From the NCBI GenBank assembly GCA_028753945.1, contig JAPNXP010000004.1, positions 434,001 through 498,000 of the forward strand: a DNA stretch of 64,000 nt, given 5' to 3'. The DNA is from Hexactinellida sp. DTS-2022. Its lineage: Eukaryota; Porifera; Hexactinellida. Position numbers and translations under genes: made by a program. The notes under the pieces were generated by a model. The model saw only the letters and a list, made by a program, of their open reading frames with translations. It made no database searches and was not told the DNA's origin. Below are positions 51,150 to 62,533 of this stretch, one piece after another. Every line of letters starts with the position of its first letter. Position 1 is the first letter of the stretch.

Positions 51150-52068
51150 ATTTAGGGGATGGCGAGGGATGGTTCTCACAATCCTTTGGTTCTAACTCGC
51201 CACTCCTTGGACCCCCTGACTTACAGCGTGCTTCCGCGCAGGGTCACATCTTCGCCATCCCTTAATACTGAAAATTATAATTTTGCCATCCCTTATATCA
51301 ATGTCTAAATAGGAGCCTGACATGGGATGGTCTATTAGTTTTCGCGCTACAGTGTTGCCACAAGTGCGAAGAACAAACACAAGACTCGACCGAGAGAACC
51401 ATCAACCCAATGACCATTGCGGCGTATAAATTGGGATATGTTTGAGTTGAGGAGCGCGAAGACTTCCGAAAATCCCCGTAGAGTAATACAAAACTAACCT
51501 TTTAGGCGTATAAAATTCATATTCTAGTGAGTAGTGACCTTAGGACAGTTGGGAATGTTCAATTCTAGTACACTATAACACCCTTGTCATAATTTCCTAG
51601 TTCTCGCGAGCAAGTTCCTTGGGAAAGGACGTAGGTTGGCAGCACGGGTAACTATAAGGTAGTAGCTGCAGATGAGCGCCAGTACGAACTGGTAGACATG
51701 AAGAACACTTGGTCAGTACGGTAGAGGTAACACTGGCTCTACGGCAGTACGCATGTGGTCGAGGATTACCCTCCTGATGTGTCCCTGAGATGGGACGAAC
51801 CACCCCCATGAGTGAGGGTAGCCAAGAGCGCCTAGTCTTCATACTAGTGCGTGGCCCTCAGATCATGACACCCTGGGTAATGGATATCGATATTTCCTCC
51901 AGATTACTGACGTGTTTTCGAAATGGATTTAACTGCCCCCATGAGAAAATAAACATCCCTAATCGCTGAAGCTCGGGAATCTTGCTGAGATCTTCCTTAG
52001 TGCGAAGGACCTAACGTTGATGGTGCGGAGATAAGAGACGCTTTACGAAAGTGGGGAATTTATTAAAA

Positions 52069-52112
52069 AACTCAGATCGTCTTACAACCCACAAGGTGAT
52101 GGGCAGTCCGAA
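52069..52112 (+). pseudogene. Gypsy-type integrase fragment with catalytic Glu
   Basis: The plus-strand frame reads SSYNPQGDGQSERG, the YhPQxdGqxER motif that carries the third catalytic residue of LTR-retrotransposon integrases. Eight bases later the reading is broken by the hAT MITE at 52121-52429. Confidence 0.7.
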
Positions 52113-52120
52113 CGTGGAAT

Positions 52121-52429
52121 CAGGGGTTTTCTAGGATTTTCTTGGCCGGAACTTTATAATCGAGGTAAAATTTTAAAGCATCCTAAAGGTGTCAGCCATA
52201 ATACATGATCTGTGTAATACACTGATGCGGGTTCATTTTAAGGAGGTAATGCTTGTATGGAACCAAACAGGGGTTTATTCAGGAATTTCTGGTAGGACAC
52301 TCAACATCAAATTAAGTGCCACCCGGCACTCAAACCACCTAAATAGAATCACACTACAATCAACTTGGAACTTAAACCCATGCCGGGCTGGAACTTAAAG
52401 GTGCGTCCAGGCACCTAGATATACCCCTG
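52121..52429. mobile_element. hAT-type MITE, 309 bp (CAGGGGTTTATCTAGG family)
   Basis: The ends are CAGGGGTTTTCTAGG and CCTAGATATACCCCTG. The flanking 8-mers CGTGGAAT (52113-52120) and CGTGAAAT (52430-52437) are a target duplication with one mismatch. It is inserted in the integrase of the LTR element. A truncated relative is at 8440-8690. Confidence 0.82.
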
Positions 52430-52729
52430 CGTGAAATACAAACCATTAAACAAACATTCCGAGATTCAGTTTGAGCTCAATCATGCACATACATTACTCA
52501 ATTTGCATTACGTCTATTGGAGTATGTATTTAAATACAACCGGCATTTAATTTTGAAAAGGCCTGCGTTTGAATACAACCTAGGGCCGCAGGCCCGAGTG
52601 CAAGTTGTAAGAACGCGCGTAGCGCGGACAAGCAGCTTGTCATGATGAAATACGGTTGTAGATACGATCCGATGGTGCGAGGAGCTAATACTTTCGTTAC
52701 TGATAGAAACGTAACAATCTAGGTAGTGC

Positions 52730-52930
52730 TGTTGCATGGGAATTGGACCCCCGTGGGAAATGAACCCCCTTAATTAGTTGAACCATGGACACTCTCTAGG
52801 GGGTCCAAATCTCATGGGGGTCCTTTTCCTACACTATAAGCATTAGAAATGGACCCCCTTATACTGTTATTTTGCTAATTCATTTTCGCTTACTTCATAA
52901 TCTTACACTATTCGTAACTACGGTTGACAG
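52730..52930 (+). repeat. Left terminal inverted repeat of the Ginger-like element
   Basis: 201 bp with GGACCCCC and GGGGGTCC blocks near the outer end and AACTACGGTTGACAG at the inner end. The inner 30 bp are then partly repeated (52940-52970), a subterminal repeat. Confidence 0.92.
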
Positions 52931-53199
52931 CTTATCACTATTCGTAACTGCGGTTGACAGCTTATTTGACACTATTTGATCTAATTTGACACTATTTGTA
53001 TCTAATTTCTATCAGCTTCATATTATTTGTACTGCCAATAAATTAGTCAACTAAGTACCTAATTGATTCATCTCCATCAATTATAACAACAATAGAATAT
53101 CATATAATGGTTAAAGATACAACTGTTCATGTAAAATATAAAGTATGGAATTAACTTTTCCTAAACAAGCCTCTATTGGACATTCTGAAAGTTTAGGTA

Positions 53200-54687
53200 A
53201 CGACATATCGTTATATTTATACCACATGCCATTAAGTTGTGTCATCATATAGAAATGATTGCCCAATGAAAGTGTGATTCCACTTAGTTTAAAGTGCGTG
53301 TATTATCTTTCATGTAGATTGACTCATCAATATTTTTCTTGTTAAGTTGACATTTATCATCAGGGAGATGCCCAAGCTCTATAATGAATAGAGAAGGTAC
53401 TTCCTGGAAACTTCCTGTGAGTAGTTCGATATTAGACTTACTTGATTGACATACTTTGCATTTTATAGAACGCATTTTCTCATCAACGCAGGCTTGTAAA
53501 GTCGAAGTTACATGATTCAAACTTCCAAGCTGGACTTTAGTTTCAAACGTATCACAGCAGGCGTAACACTGAAGTTTAACAAAGTAGATATCATTGCAAA
53601 TATTGTATTTTCGGAGGAGTTTAATGATTGTAGATTCAGATCCAAAAAATCATACCTTTTTACTAATACATAGTATGTAATCGGAATACCAGTCAGCTTC
53701 GCGATGCAATCTCGAAGCTCATCAAATTTCAAATTATCTATGAGTGAGAAGAAATCATCAACAACAGGATTTTGCGAAATTCCTGCTATTCTTCTAGCAT
53801 TTGGTATCATGCTTCTGAATAAGCTAAATAGTGCGATAAAGTTGTCTATGGAACAGGTATTTATGTGTAGAATACCGTTATATTCTCCTTGCCAAGATGG
53901 CATAAACTTTCAAATTCTGAGTTATCAATTTTGTAATTTGATTCTTGACTTACATCGGGAATTATAATTAGCTCGTGATTGTGTCCAATCTCATCTTTCG
54001 AATTGGTGTCGAAATCTTCAGACTTGATCATGTGTTCAAGTATAACTGGTAAGAGTACTGTTATGGGGTAGTCCCTTTTATAAGTATCATCAACTTCTGT
54101 CCCCCTACTTTCAAGATATTCATTATACCACTCGGAGACCAAGTAAGCAATAGTCTCTTTCACTGTATAATCTACTGAAGTTTGTGGATGATAGTTTATG
54201 ATATCAGAAAACTTCATGTATTTAGACTTGTCATCAAGCTGTTTATGTAAATTTGACAAGTATGAATTTTGATTTAATGCATTCATGATTTTAAGTTTGA
54301 ATCGCTTAGAAATTTTATCTACCACATCTGAAGTATAAGTGATTGGAGATTCTAAAATTTCAACCATCGCACCTATGTCACTCATACCTACATACAACAT
54401 AACAATTTAATACGTAATTATTATGCGAAATTTACTAAACACTTACTTTCAATGCTAAGGTTACTAATCAAATCCATTCCCGTTGAATCTAAATGTTGCT
54501 GAATTGAGCAAGAGTCTTCTAACTAAATTATGGGCAATAATATATAATTTGAAAAATCAAAATCTCACAATATACCATAACTGTATTACTAGAATACCTT
54601 GTTTCGTTTTGTGAGTTGTTTTAAAGTAGTATTGGATTTCTTAGTTTCCTGTCTGCCAATTGTGAGCGGGACATTATCATCATTTTT
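53200..54687 (-). CDS. USP-like cysteine protease of the Ginger-like element
   Basis: Exons on the minus strand, partly resolved: 54687-54598, 54518-54447, 54387-53954, then from 53906 after a 47-bp intron. A Cys box reads GILHINTCSIDNFIALFSLF. Zinc-ribbon-like CxxC pairs follow (CYACC near 53550; CKVCQ near 53455), then FQEVPSLFIIELGHL and finally a His box GNHFYMMTQLNGMWYKYND (about 53262-53206). Order and motifs match ubiquitin-specific protease folds (Cys box, CxxC ribbon, His box with WYxYND). Phases between some exons do not close, so the copy may be damaged or my borders may be wrong. It is probably transcribed with the integrase. Confidence 0.6.
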
Positions 54688-54734
54688 CTATAGAGTTGTA
54701 TTTTCAATAATTATGTAAAGTATACAATATACAC

Positions 54735-54908
54735 GTATATGTTATGTCGAATTTGTCAAATGTTGATTTTACAAAATCAACATGTCGATTTTACAAAATC
54801 GACATCCAAAAGGTCGATTTTGTAAAATCAACATACAACTTGACTTCTAATTTATAAAATAGTTGATTTTGTAAAATCAGCATTTGACAAAATCGACATA
54901 ACATATAC
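54735..54908. mobile_element. Small foldback MITE, GTATATGTTATGTCGA ends
   Basis: The left end GTATATGTTATGTCGA and right end TCGACATAACATATAC are perfect 16-bp inverted repeats. The interior is GATTTTACAAAATC-type palindromes. It has the same ends as 37882-38459 and lies in an intron or spacer of the Ginger-like element. Confidence 0.85.
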
Positions 54909-55126
54909 ACCTTATGAAACTAACCTATGGGACAATGAAAAAATATATGGTGTATATTTTATAGTAAATTTTATATACTTTAGAAGTTAATAATACAGTA
55001 GAACTCGGTTAAGATGTACCCCCTCGGGAAACAAAATTAGAACGTATTAACCGAGTGTACGTCTTAAGCCGAGTACATCTTATCCGAGTTCTACTATAAC
55101 TACTTATTTAAGGACTTTGCAAGATA

Positions 55127-57933
55127 CTAGCGGATACTGACCTGCGTAATTCGCTGCAGATACTTTTTAGTGAGGTGGAATGGAACTTTTTTAGACTTGT
55201 TGATTTTATGGTTGACAACAACATGACCTTTGGTGAGTTTTTCAACTTTATATGGTCCAAAATATTTGGGTTGTGATTTGGTCCCGGGAAGTTTCTTATC
55301 TTTCCCGATGTTACGAATGAGGACTGAATCTGACTTCTCGATGCTGGTCCTAAGGAAAACAATTGGTATGAAACCTAATCGATTGATTAATCGGTCTATC
55401 TCAATAACAGGCTCAGTTACACATCTGCAAAGTGAAAAATTGACTACTGTGGATATATATACACCTGTTTCGCTGAACCTTGGCATCGAATATTTGTTTT
55501 TGCCGAGCTTGTTCTTGTATTATACTTCTACGAGCAACTTGATAGTCAGTATTACGACTCGAATCCATATCTTCTTTCCATTCATCTGAGTTAGCTGGTA
55601 GATCGTAAGGGCTTTCATTACTCTCTGGTTCAAATGTTGGATCATCTTCAGTGTATTCTTCACATTCAACATTACTGGCTCGAGACAGATAAACGGGGTT
55701 AAAATCTCGTCCAAACATTAATTTGAATGGAGTCATTCTAGTTGCCTTTTTTAGGTGAGTGTTAGCAGCTAAGCATGCTTCGGGTATTAGTTTCGGCCAC
55801 TCGATGTCGCCAAAATTGGAACGAAACTTGTCGATCTTACTATAAAAATGTGTATCATAATATTAAATCGGAAACTTTAGTTACACAAACAATGTAAGAA
55901 AGAGAATTACTTTTTCAAGATCTTATTGTGAGCTTCTACCAGCCAGTGGCGTAGCCAGTTTTTACGGACTGGGCCTTCATAGAACCTGCGGCTTTGCCGT
56001 AGGGCCTGCAAATTATATTACGATCTCGTTTATTTATCACTTGCTGATTTCTTATTACGTAGTTTAAAACATGATTTATCTAAAAGGAAAAGCTAAATAC
56101 CGCACATGCACAAGTATAAATGTATGCAAGCTACAAGCAGACCTTAAGATAATGAAATCGATTAAAGGTTTGAAGTAATAAAAAGGCAACTGACACGTAC
56201 CACCATATTACTAATATTTCAAACCAAATATAATACAACTTACCATTTGTAATTAGTCCAGCTCTAGATAATTAAGTGTTGTCGCATTTTCAGAAGAATA
56301 AATTCTGAAAATTCGCAGGCCCAGTTGGGCCTGCGGGAATTAGTTTGGGCCTGCCGGCAGGCCCTGCAGGCCCACTGGCTACGCCCCTGCTACCAGCCCG
56401 TTACTTTGTGGGTGATATGCTGCTGTAGGTCTGTTGTCTATATTTAAAGTCTTATGATATTCTTTGAATTCCTACAATATTATATCGAAATTAATTTTTT
56501 TCTGTCATGGCTGTGGTTCTGTTAATTAATCAAACTATTGAATAACTTTTACATTTGATAGCACTGACCTTACTCTGAAACTCAGGCCCCTGATCGTGCT
56601 GAACTATTTCTGGAGTGCCAAATGTGAAGTATATGTTCTGCAGTTGATCAATTACCTCTCTGGTACGCTTAGATTTGAGTGGTCTGGCTACTATATATTT
56701 GGATAAGTAGCAGATAACTACTAAAAGGTGCAAATATCCATCACTACTTTTTGGCAAATCGCAAACCAAGTCACCCCAATATGATGCCATGGCCTTTCTG
56801 GAGGTGGGATAGGTTGCAATAGACGATTTTGATTGGTATTTAACGCCTGAGTCTTCTGACAGATATCACAACTCTTTACCTAGCAACGGAATATTAACTT
56901 TATATTTTGCATTTACGTATGTATGTATAATGTATGTATGCCCGCGGTAGTGGGTTTATGCAGTGGCAGATTGCATATATGTATAATATACACATATTTG
57001 GAAATAGTCGCAGAATTATAGTTTCAACCGTTATACTGGGGTAATTGGGTATGCTGATTCAGAATGTGGTGTTGTAAGCAACATACTGTGGAAATTTGTT
57101 GTTGTTTATGTATATAAAGTAAACAAATTCAAAATCGTCCCGGAAACTTGATTCCAACGGCTGTATTGTTGTAATCGGCGTATTTTTCCATTCGAGGACC
57201 GAAGGTCAGAGCGTGAACACGAACTGTTTACAAACTCGCGTAGCGAAGCTGCTCGGTAGTTGCAAATTGGAATGTAGCAAAAGTAAATTGCAAAATACGG
57301 ATAACAAAACAAAGAAAGCATAGACAGTAACCATAAACTCTCGTTATAAGAAGCAAGTAATTACATTAATAATTTTACATGCGGACAAAAGCAATTCGTT
57401 GTAACCAGATTATTCGTTATGTCTGACTTGGACATACCGCGAGTTGCTTTCCAAAAATATAATTGAAGCGTTTTTATAAGATGTGAAAATAGATTGAGTA
57501 TTACTTTTATTTCTAAAAGTATAAACTTACATATATTTCCACTTCTTTCGCCATTCCTGACCAGTAGAATTCTCTACGAATATTCGTTAATGTAGCATTG
57601 ATACCAGGGTGGTCCGAATTATGATATATTTTCAGTATATCAGGCACTTGGGTTATCAGTGGGCATTGTAAGGACACTTCTTTTCCATCTTGAATTATGA
57701 CTTTCTATTAAATATGTGAATAAGGTTTGTTATATTACTTTAAATCGTGTTTTTTTATATAATCGGACACTTACTTGATAAAGTGTATTTTCTCCTTGAA
57801 TATAGAATTTTAATGCTCTTTTTCTAAAATTACGCTTGAGGTCTTTGCTATTAGTGATATGTTCAGGATATTTCTTGTGTAGTAGATAGTCACAAATTTC
57901 TCTGTAAGTATCAGAATTCATTGATTTGTTCAA
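55127..57933 (-). pseudogene. Ginger-like integrase with introns, interrupted
   Basis: Exons in coding order: 57933-57775, 57704-57531, 56879-56569, 56471-55911, 55839-55465, about 55435-55130, all with GT-AG borders. The second exon carries the H2C2 zinc-binding domain (HNSDHPGINATLTNIRREF), the third starts CDICQK and continues into the rve core (VVICYLSKYIVARPLKSK, EIVQHDQGPEF), and the last carries a gypsy-like C-terminal domain (YFGPYKVEKLTKGHVVV). Two defects are visible: a one-base deletion in the third exon at the expected first catalytic Asp, and a 446-bp hAT MITE with target duplication in the fourth exon at the catalytic Glu motif. The copy should be catalytically dead. Confidence 0.78.
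55944..56389. mobile_element. hAT-type MITE, 446 bp, inside the integrase exon
   Basis: The ends are CAGTGGCGTAGCCAG and CTGGCTACGCCCCTG. A perfect 8-bp duplication CTACCAGC lies at 55936-55943 and 56390-56397. Subterminal regions carry repeated GGGCCTGC and GCAGGCCC blocks. These GTGGCGTAGCCAG ends are common among animal hAT MITEs. Confidence 0.92.
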
Positions 57934-58062
57934 CAGAAATACGATAATAACTTATATAATTATTCTTCCCCTACCAGTATAAGTAATTTTCACCAACAGT
58001 CCATGACAATGCAAAAGTGCGAGTCAAGTAACAGTCGCTCAGTAAATCGTATCATACATATA

Positions 58063-58264
58063 CCTGTCAACCGTAGTTACGAATAGTGTAAGATTATGAA
58101 GTAAGCGAAAATGAATTAGCAAAATAACAGTATAAGGGGGTCCATTTCTAATGCTTATAGTGTAGGAAAAGGACCCCCATGAGATTTGGACCCCCTAGAG
58201 AGTGTCCATGGTTCAACTAATTAAGGGGGTTCATTTCCCACGGGGGTCCAATTCCCATGCAACA
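58063..58264 (-). repeat. Right terminal inverted repeat of the Ginger-like element
   Basis: The inverted match of 52730-52930, with only a base or two of difference visible. Confidence 0.92.
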
Positions 58265-58989
58265 GTCCCAGCAATCTACATTGTATCTGGCTCAGTGAAC
58301 AAATGCCGGAAACATACCCCTGTTGGCGAAAGCGACAAGTATACATGCGAAATGATGCTAGAATTGATAGTCTTTACCACCGGTTCACAGGACCATCACC
58401 TAGTGTGACAAGGTGTAGGTGGTTACCTGCCACGAGAGAGACCTGTGCGCCGACAGATGGAGGCAGTTCCCATCTGGACGAGGTCGGGCACAATGGTCAC
58501 AAGTGAAACGTACGAACGGAAGAGGACTGGACCGTCATCCTGATGAAGCCAATGAAGCCGAAATCCTTGGGTGGTGGCGACACCACTTGGACCTTTGATC
58601 CGCCGATGTGGCAGACGTGCGTTAGGCCCAAAAGCTTCCATGACACTATAACCAAAGTGAGAGGGCCGAACGTGGTAGTCGATATGGGACAGTCGCGCCA
58701 GGGAATGTTGACTTAGACCGATGCAAACTGATCACGCCTTCCAGCCGCCACCCTGCTCCTCTTGAACGAGATAGCAATGAAAGTGTACCAGAACCACACC
58801 TACCATTTGACGAGAACAACGACTCGATTTTTGGAAAATCCAGAGTCAACCCCAAGCCGCTTAGACAGTTACATAAATGACCCTCCGCTGCAGAGGAACT
58901 CTACCCCACGTCGATACCATCTACCCACACGCAATACGAGACTACCAATCTGGTACAGAGACGACAACTCCCCATATACGGGGAAGTAA
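58265..58989 (+). other. 3' internal region of the LTR element
   Basis: GC content is higher than the surroundings, with several short open frames but no intact one. The last stretch reads as Arg/Pro-rich sequence (STPRRYHLPTRNTRLPIWYR) before a stop near 58989, like the C-terminal tail of retroelement polyproteins. The right LTR begins directly after. Confidence 0.5.
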
Positions 58990-59224
58990 TGTTAGGTAAC
59001 TAACCGAGATTAGCAACGGATAATGCTGTCGTTCATAGCATTCAAATCCAGCTCACACGAGATTATGCGTATTCAATAATTAGTCGACTATTTCCAAACT
59101 TACAATTAACTTACTAATATTGAATTTTAAAATCGTTATTTTTTCATTAATGTTTGTGTACGTCAGCGACCGATATTAAAACAACTTACTTATCAAACGT
59201 ATTATATGCGCACAAGAGGTATAA

Positions 59225-59256
59225 CTGTTGGATGCTTTTGATAAAGCATCCAACAG
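59225..59256. repeat. Perfect 14-bp hairpin just outside the right LTR
   Basis: CTGTTGGATGCTTT pairs with AAAGCATCCAACAG around a TGAT loop. No family relation was seen in the window. It could be the relic of an insertion/excision or a structured end of the LTR element's last transcript. Confidence 0.75.
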
Positions 59257-59744
59257 ATACATTAATGTTTTTAAGAGTTAACAATAAACAAGTACGTAAT
59301 ATATATTATAGTAGTTAAAAAAAATAGAAATCATGTACACCCTCGCAAATTGGCAAAAATAGTGGACCAAAAGGCGAGTATGTACCTAGAACTTATGAAA
59401 CATTGCTTTAATGCAAAATATGAGATTGCATTTAAAATTGGATTTTAATATTTGTATGTAAACTCACTTGATGGGATTTTCTGGAATGTTGATGTAAAAG
59501 TTAGTTCTAATGGGTTTGTCAATAAATCTATAGAATATATTTGATATAATATTTTCCAGAGACAACACAAATAATTACCATTGTATAATTCTGACAAACA
59601 AGTCATAATCATATGGGTCAATAATTCCCAAATGAGTCCCCAACAATTAAATTGCAGCAAATGTATGACAGACCATCTTACAACATAATTATTTTTAAAG
59701 CGTGATATAGGGAGGTGAGGGGATGCATAATTTTGGGGATTTTG
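59257..59744. other. Spacer without recognised gene
   Basis: AT-rich sequence between the LTR element and the large inverted repeat. No exon, repeat family or RNA gene was recognised. Confidence 0.5.
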
Positions 59745-59792
59745 TTACAAAATATAATTTAAACGGAACCTAATTATTTTCAAGAGCTATTA

Positions 59793-60301
59793 TCTATACT
59801 ATTAAAACACAAGCCTGGGTGTGGGTGTGTGACTGTGTGTATATATATATATTTGTTTGTATGTTACGAGTTGATTGAAGAAAGTGGACGGTTTCCAAAT
59901 GTGATTTTTGGCATATAGGGGTAACTTTTGGCACCCGCCAACAAGTTGAGGTTTTCACTCAAAATTTCTCACACCTCGACAAGTTATGACGTCATTGTCA
60001 CATTTCTAGAACCCTGAAAATTCACTTCATCGCACATAATTCGCGCCCTTTAAGAGATAAAAATCTGAAAATCTAATAGAACATGTACATTAATGATGCG
60101 GACATGTTGGTTACACCAGATCGCCACATACTAACTCATTATTACATGATGACGTAATCACTAAATTCAACATTACTATTTTAGGCCTATTTACGCTTTA
60201 TAATCAATATTAGGAGTAAATAAACCACACACCAACCGCGAAGCAGGTTGGTGTGTGGTTGTGTTCTGCCGCGAAGCGACCTAGCAAGCGAAGCGCGCTA
60301 G
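59793..60301 (+). mobile_element. Complete non-autonomous Helitron, 509 bp
   Basis: It starts TCTATACTATTAAAACAC and ends CTAG, inserted between A (59792) and T (60302) without target duplication. A perfect 14-bp hairpin lies near the 3' end (60224-60237 with 60246-60259), and a GCGAAGC-rich segment precedes the terminus. The opposite arm of the large inverted repeat (around 63930-63950) lacks this insert, which confirms both ends. The interior has a TG-rich tract and no coding capacity. Its 3' end matches the remnant at 900-975. Confidence 0.9.
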
Positions 60302-60660
60302 TATCAATGATCTGTTATGTATATAAAGATTGTAATATAACTCACTTGCTGTGTTAACTAGCTACGTAGTGTGTCGATAGTTATGTCGATAATTATTACA
60401 CTTCAGATGTCTATCTATTCCTTGAGATTATTTCTTAGTTCCAATTCAATAAATTAACAGTAACTAACTATCCTATTCACTATATATAAATACGTATATA
60501 AATAGTTAAATACACACATCTGCCTACAAGAAAAAGTTGGTCAGTTGACCAATGGGATATCAGTTACAGAACGTACTTTGTATAATGACTCCACAAGCGG
60601 ATTCCTATCTAATCTGTGTTAGTTGAATCGGATTGAATTGAGCAATTTTGCTGTTGCTTA

Positions 60661-62449
60661 TTAATTAATACGTAGGTACCTTTAAACATATCTCAGGAGC
60701 TGATCTAGGGTTTGCGAAGGGAGGTGGTAATCACTCAGCTGGGGGTCTGGAGGTGCACTGTAAGCCCCCCAATGTATCAATTGAGAAAATATTTATTTTT
60801 TCATTTTTCTAAAATTTTTATACTCGGATATTAAAGGAGAGTCCCCCCCCCTCTGGATCAGGGCCTGTATCTATGGTAGGGGAGTTGCATTAGTTCGAAT
60901 TCTGATGTTGTCATTTATTCGAATTTGTCTCGGTCGCTTTGCAATGGATCGGTGCTATGCACCTCAAGTTAACGACTGCTGTACGGCCTTACTCCTCACC
61001 CTTTCTACCATGGAAAATGGTAGAAAGGGAAGTTAAATACATCCCTTTATAAGATTTCCATAGTTTTAACTTGTTTTTCATATTCTAAATTTTAAAATGC
61101 GAAATTAGTGTTTAGCATATGTACTTGTCTACCTATAATACCCTTTGAAAGCTAACTTCTAGGTTGATTTTGAAATTTCATTAATTTGTTTACATTTTTT
61201 ATAATCAAGAACAATAAATATTCATATTCTAAATTTATAAATGCGAAAAATTCGTGTTCAGCATACTTGTTTACCTATAATACCCGTTGAAAGCTAACTT
61301 CTAGGTTGATTTTGAATTTTCATTCATTTGTTACCTATTTCTGTAAACAACAACAATAAATATTCATATTATAAATTTATAAATGCGAAATTCGAAATCA
61401 ATGTAGTTGTTTTTCCTATTATAACAATGAAAGTTTGTTTTTAACTCTTATATAAATGCGGCTTCTATTGCCCCATCACTTTTTATATAATACAATGATG
61501 CGGTATTATTTTAATTGGGTCATACTACCCTGGAATAAAACTGACCATATTAAACACTTAAGGGGTGAGTCGGGTAGCCAAAGGGTAGAAAAGCACTAAT
61601 TTTGTCCATTCCATTCTACTTGGTATATGTATGCCATTTACAAAGCATACATGATACTGATTCAGATGTTAAAGTGACCTGATTAGTCAAAAAATTTGTT
61701 TAAAATACCCACCCAAAATTTTTCCCCCAAATTCTGAGGGTCTTGTTAATATTTTTGACCTCACACGGTCTGCAAACCTTAAATAGTGTCCATATGTTAT
61801 TTATAATGCTATATCTAAAAATTAGAAAACTTAGTTATATCTATATGTGCAACATTTGCCCATTTATCGTTTTGTCGAATCCTTATGATTTAGTTCATTT
61901 ATTTGTGTTTATGAATCTCACTCTTATCCATGGTGTTATTCATTGTTAATTCATCAGTTATCTATTTCAATTATTAATCCTGGTTGCGAAATATTATAGT
62001 TCTGAAAGGGTATATAGTAACTGTGTTGATTAGGAATCTGCCGGTAAAACTCTGTTAATATGTAGCTGAGTTGAGAGTGACCCAGTGATTCCGAAATTGG
62101 GATTTTCGCCGATTCGATGGGTTTTATATTTAACTCAGATGGAACAAACTATACAATCGGGACTTGGATCGATTAATGGATGGAGGTTAATGGAGGTAAA
62201 ATATGCTTATGGAGTCAGTAATTGAAAGACTAAATTTAGTCTCGTACACGGTCTGTGATTATGTGATAGCGAACTGATACCTCTCTATAAGGAACGAGAT
62301 TATGATCCCATAGGAGCACATGCATTAGTTCGAACTTTCATTAAGTTATTAGTTCGAATTTGTTCAAATGTCGTTAGTTGGAATCTACTAGTTATGAAAT
62401 ATTAAATAGGTCGAGTGATTAGTCTTTATTTATTGGATAATATGCATAT
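60661..62449. other. Insert in the left arm: MITE, Helitron-type tandem module, spacer
   Basis: Absent from the right arm. It includes a small element at about 60695-60868 with ends CAGGAGCTGATCTAG and CTGGATCAGGGCCTG, flanked by TATCT on both sides; about three tandem units (61060-61430) with AAATGCGAAATT, GTTTACCTATAATACCC and AAAGCTAACTTCTAGG blocks matching 1080-1320 in reverse; a GCCCCATCACTTTTTATA segment matching 1040-1055 in reverse; and AT-rich spacer with TTAGTTCGAA-type MITE fragments near 60893 and 62330. Confidence 0.55.
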
Positions 62450-62533
62450 GGCCTGTTGTATGACAGTTCTACTACCGAATTACTACCTCTATTACTATTA
62501 CCATGGATGTTCTCTATCCATGACAGAATTACT

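Larger units (their letters stand above)
52730..58264 (-). mobile_element. Ginger-like DNA transposon, 5.5 kb
   Basis: Long terminal inverted repeats (52730-52930 and 58063-58264) are nearly identical and start TGTTGCATGGGAATTGGACC. The flanking 4-mers are GTGC and GTCC, compatible with a 4-bp duplication with one change. Minus-strand coding includes an integrase with H2C2 zinc-binding domain and, downstream, a USP-like cysteine protease. TGT-starting repeats, a 4-bp duplication and an integrase resembling Ty3/gypsy integrase are the definition of Ginger elements. A foldback MITE (54735-54908) and a hAT MITE (55944-56389) interrupt it. Confidence 0.78.
50363..59222 (+). mobile_element. Decayed Ty3/gypsy-like LTR retrotransposon hosting nested insertions
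   Basis: Diverged direct repeats at about 50363-50560 and 58990-59222 share TGTTAG near the start, GAGATTAGCA, ATAATGCTG, ACTTACAATTAACTTAC and TTATCAAACGTA in the same order, as expected of LTRs. Between them, on the plus strand, an integrase core end (SSYNPQGDGQSERG at 52069-52112) and a C-terminal Arg/Pro-rich stretch (STPRRYHLPTRNTRLP near 58900) remain. Gag, protease and most of reverse transcriptase are missing or unrecognisable. hAT MITEs and a Ginger-like transposon have inserted into it. It is non-functional. Confidence 0.62.

Noticed and set aside
60695-60868. hAT MITE with CAGG ends
   Set aside because: Not listed as a firm hAT element because the flanks share only TATCT and the terminal repeats have several mismatches. 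It is noted within the insert entry instead.
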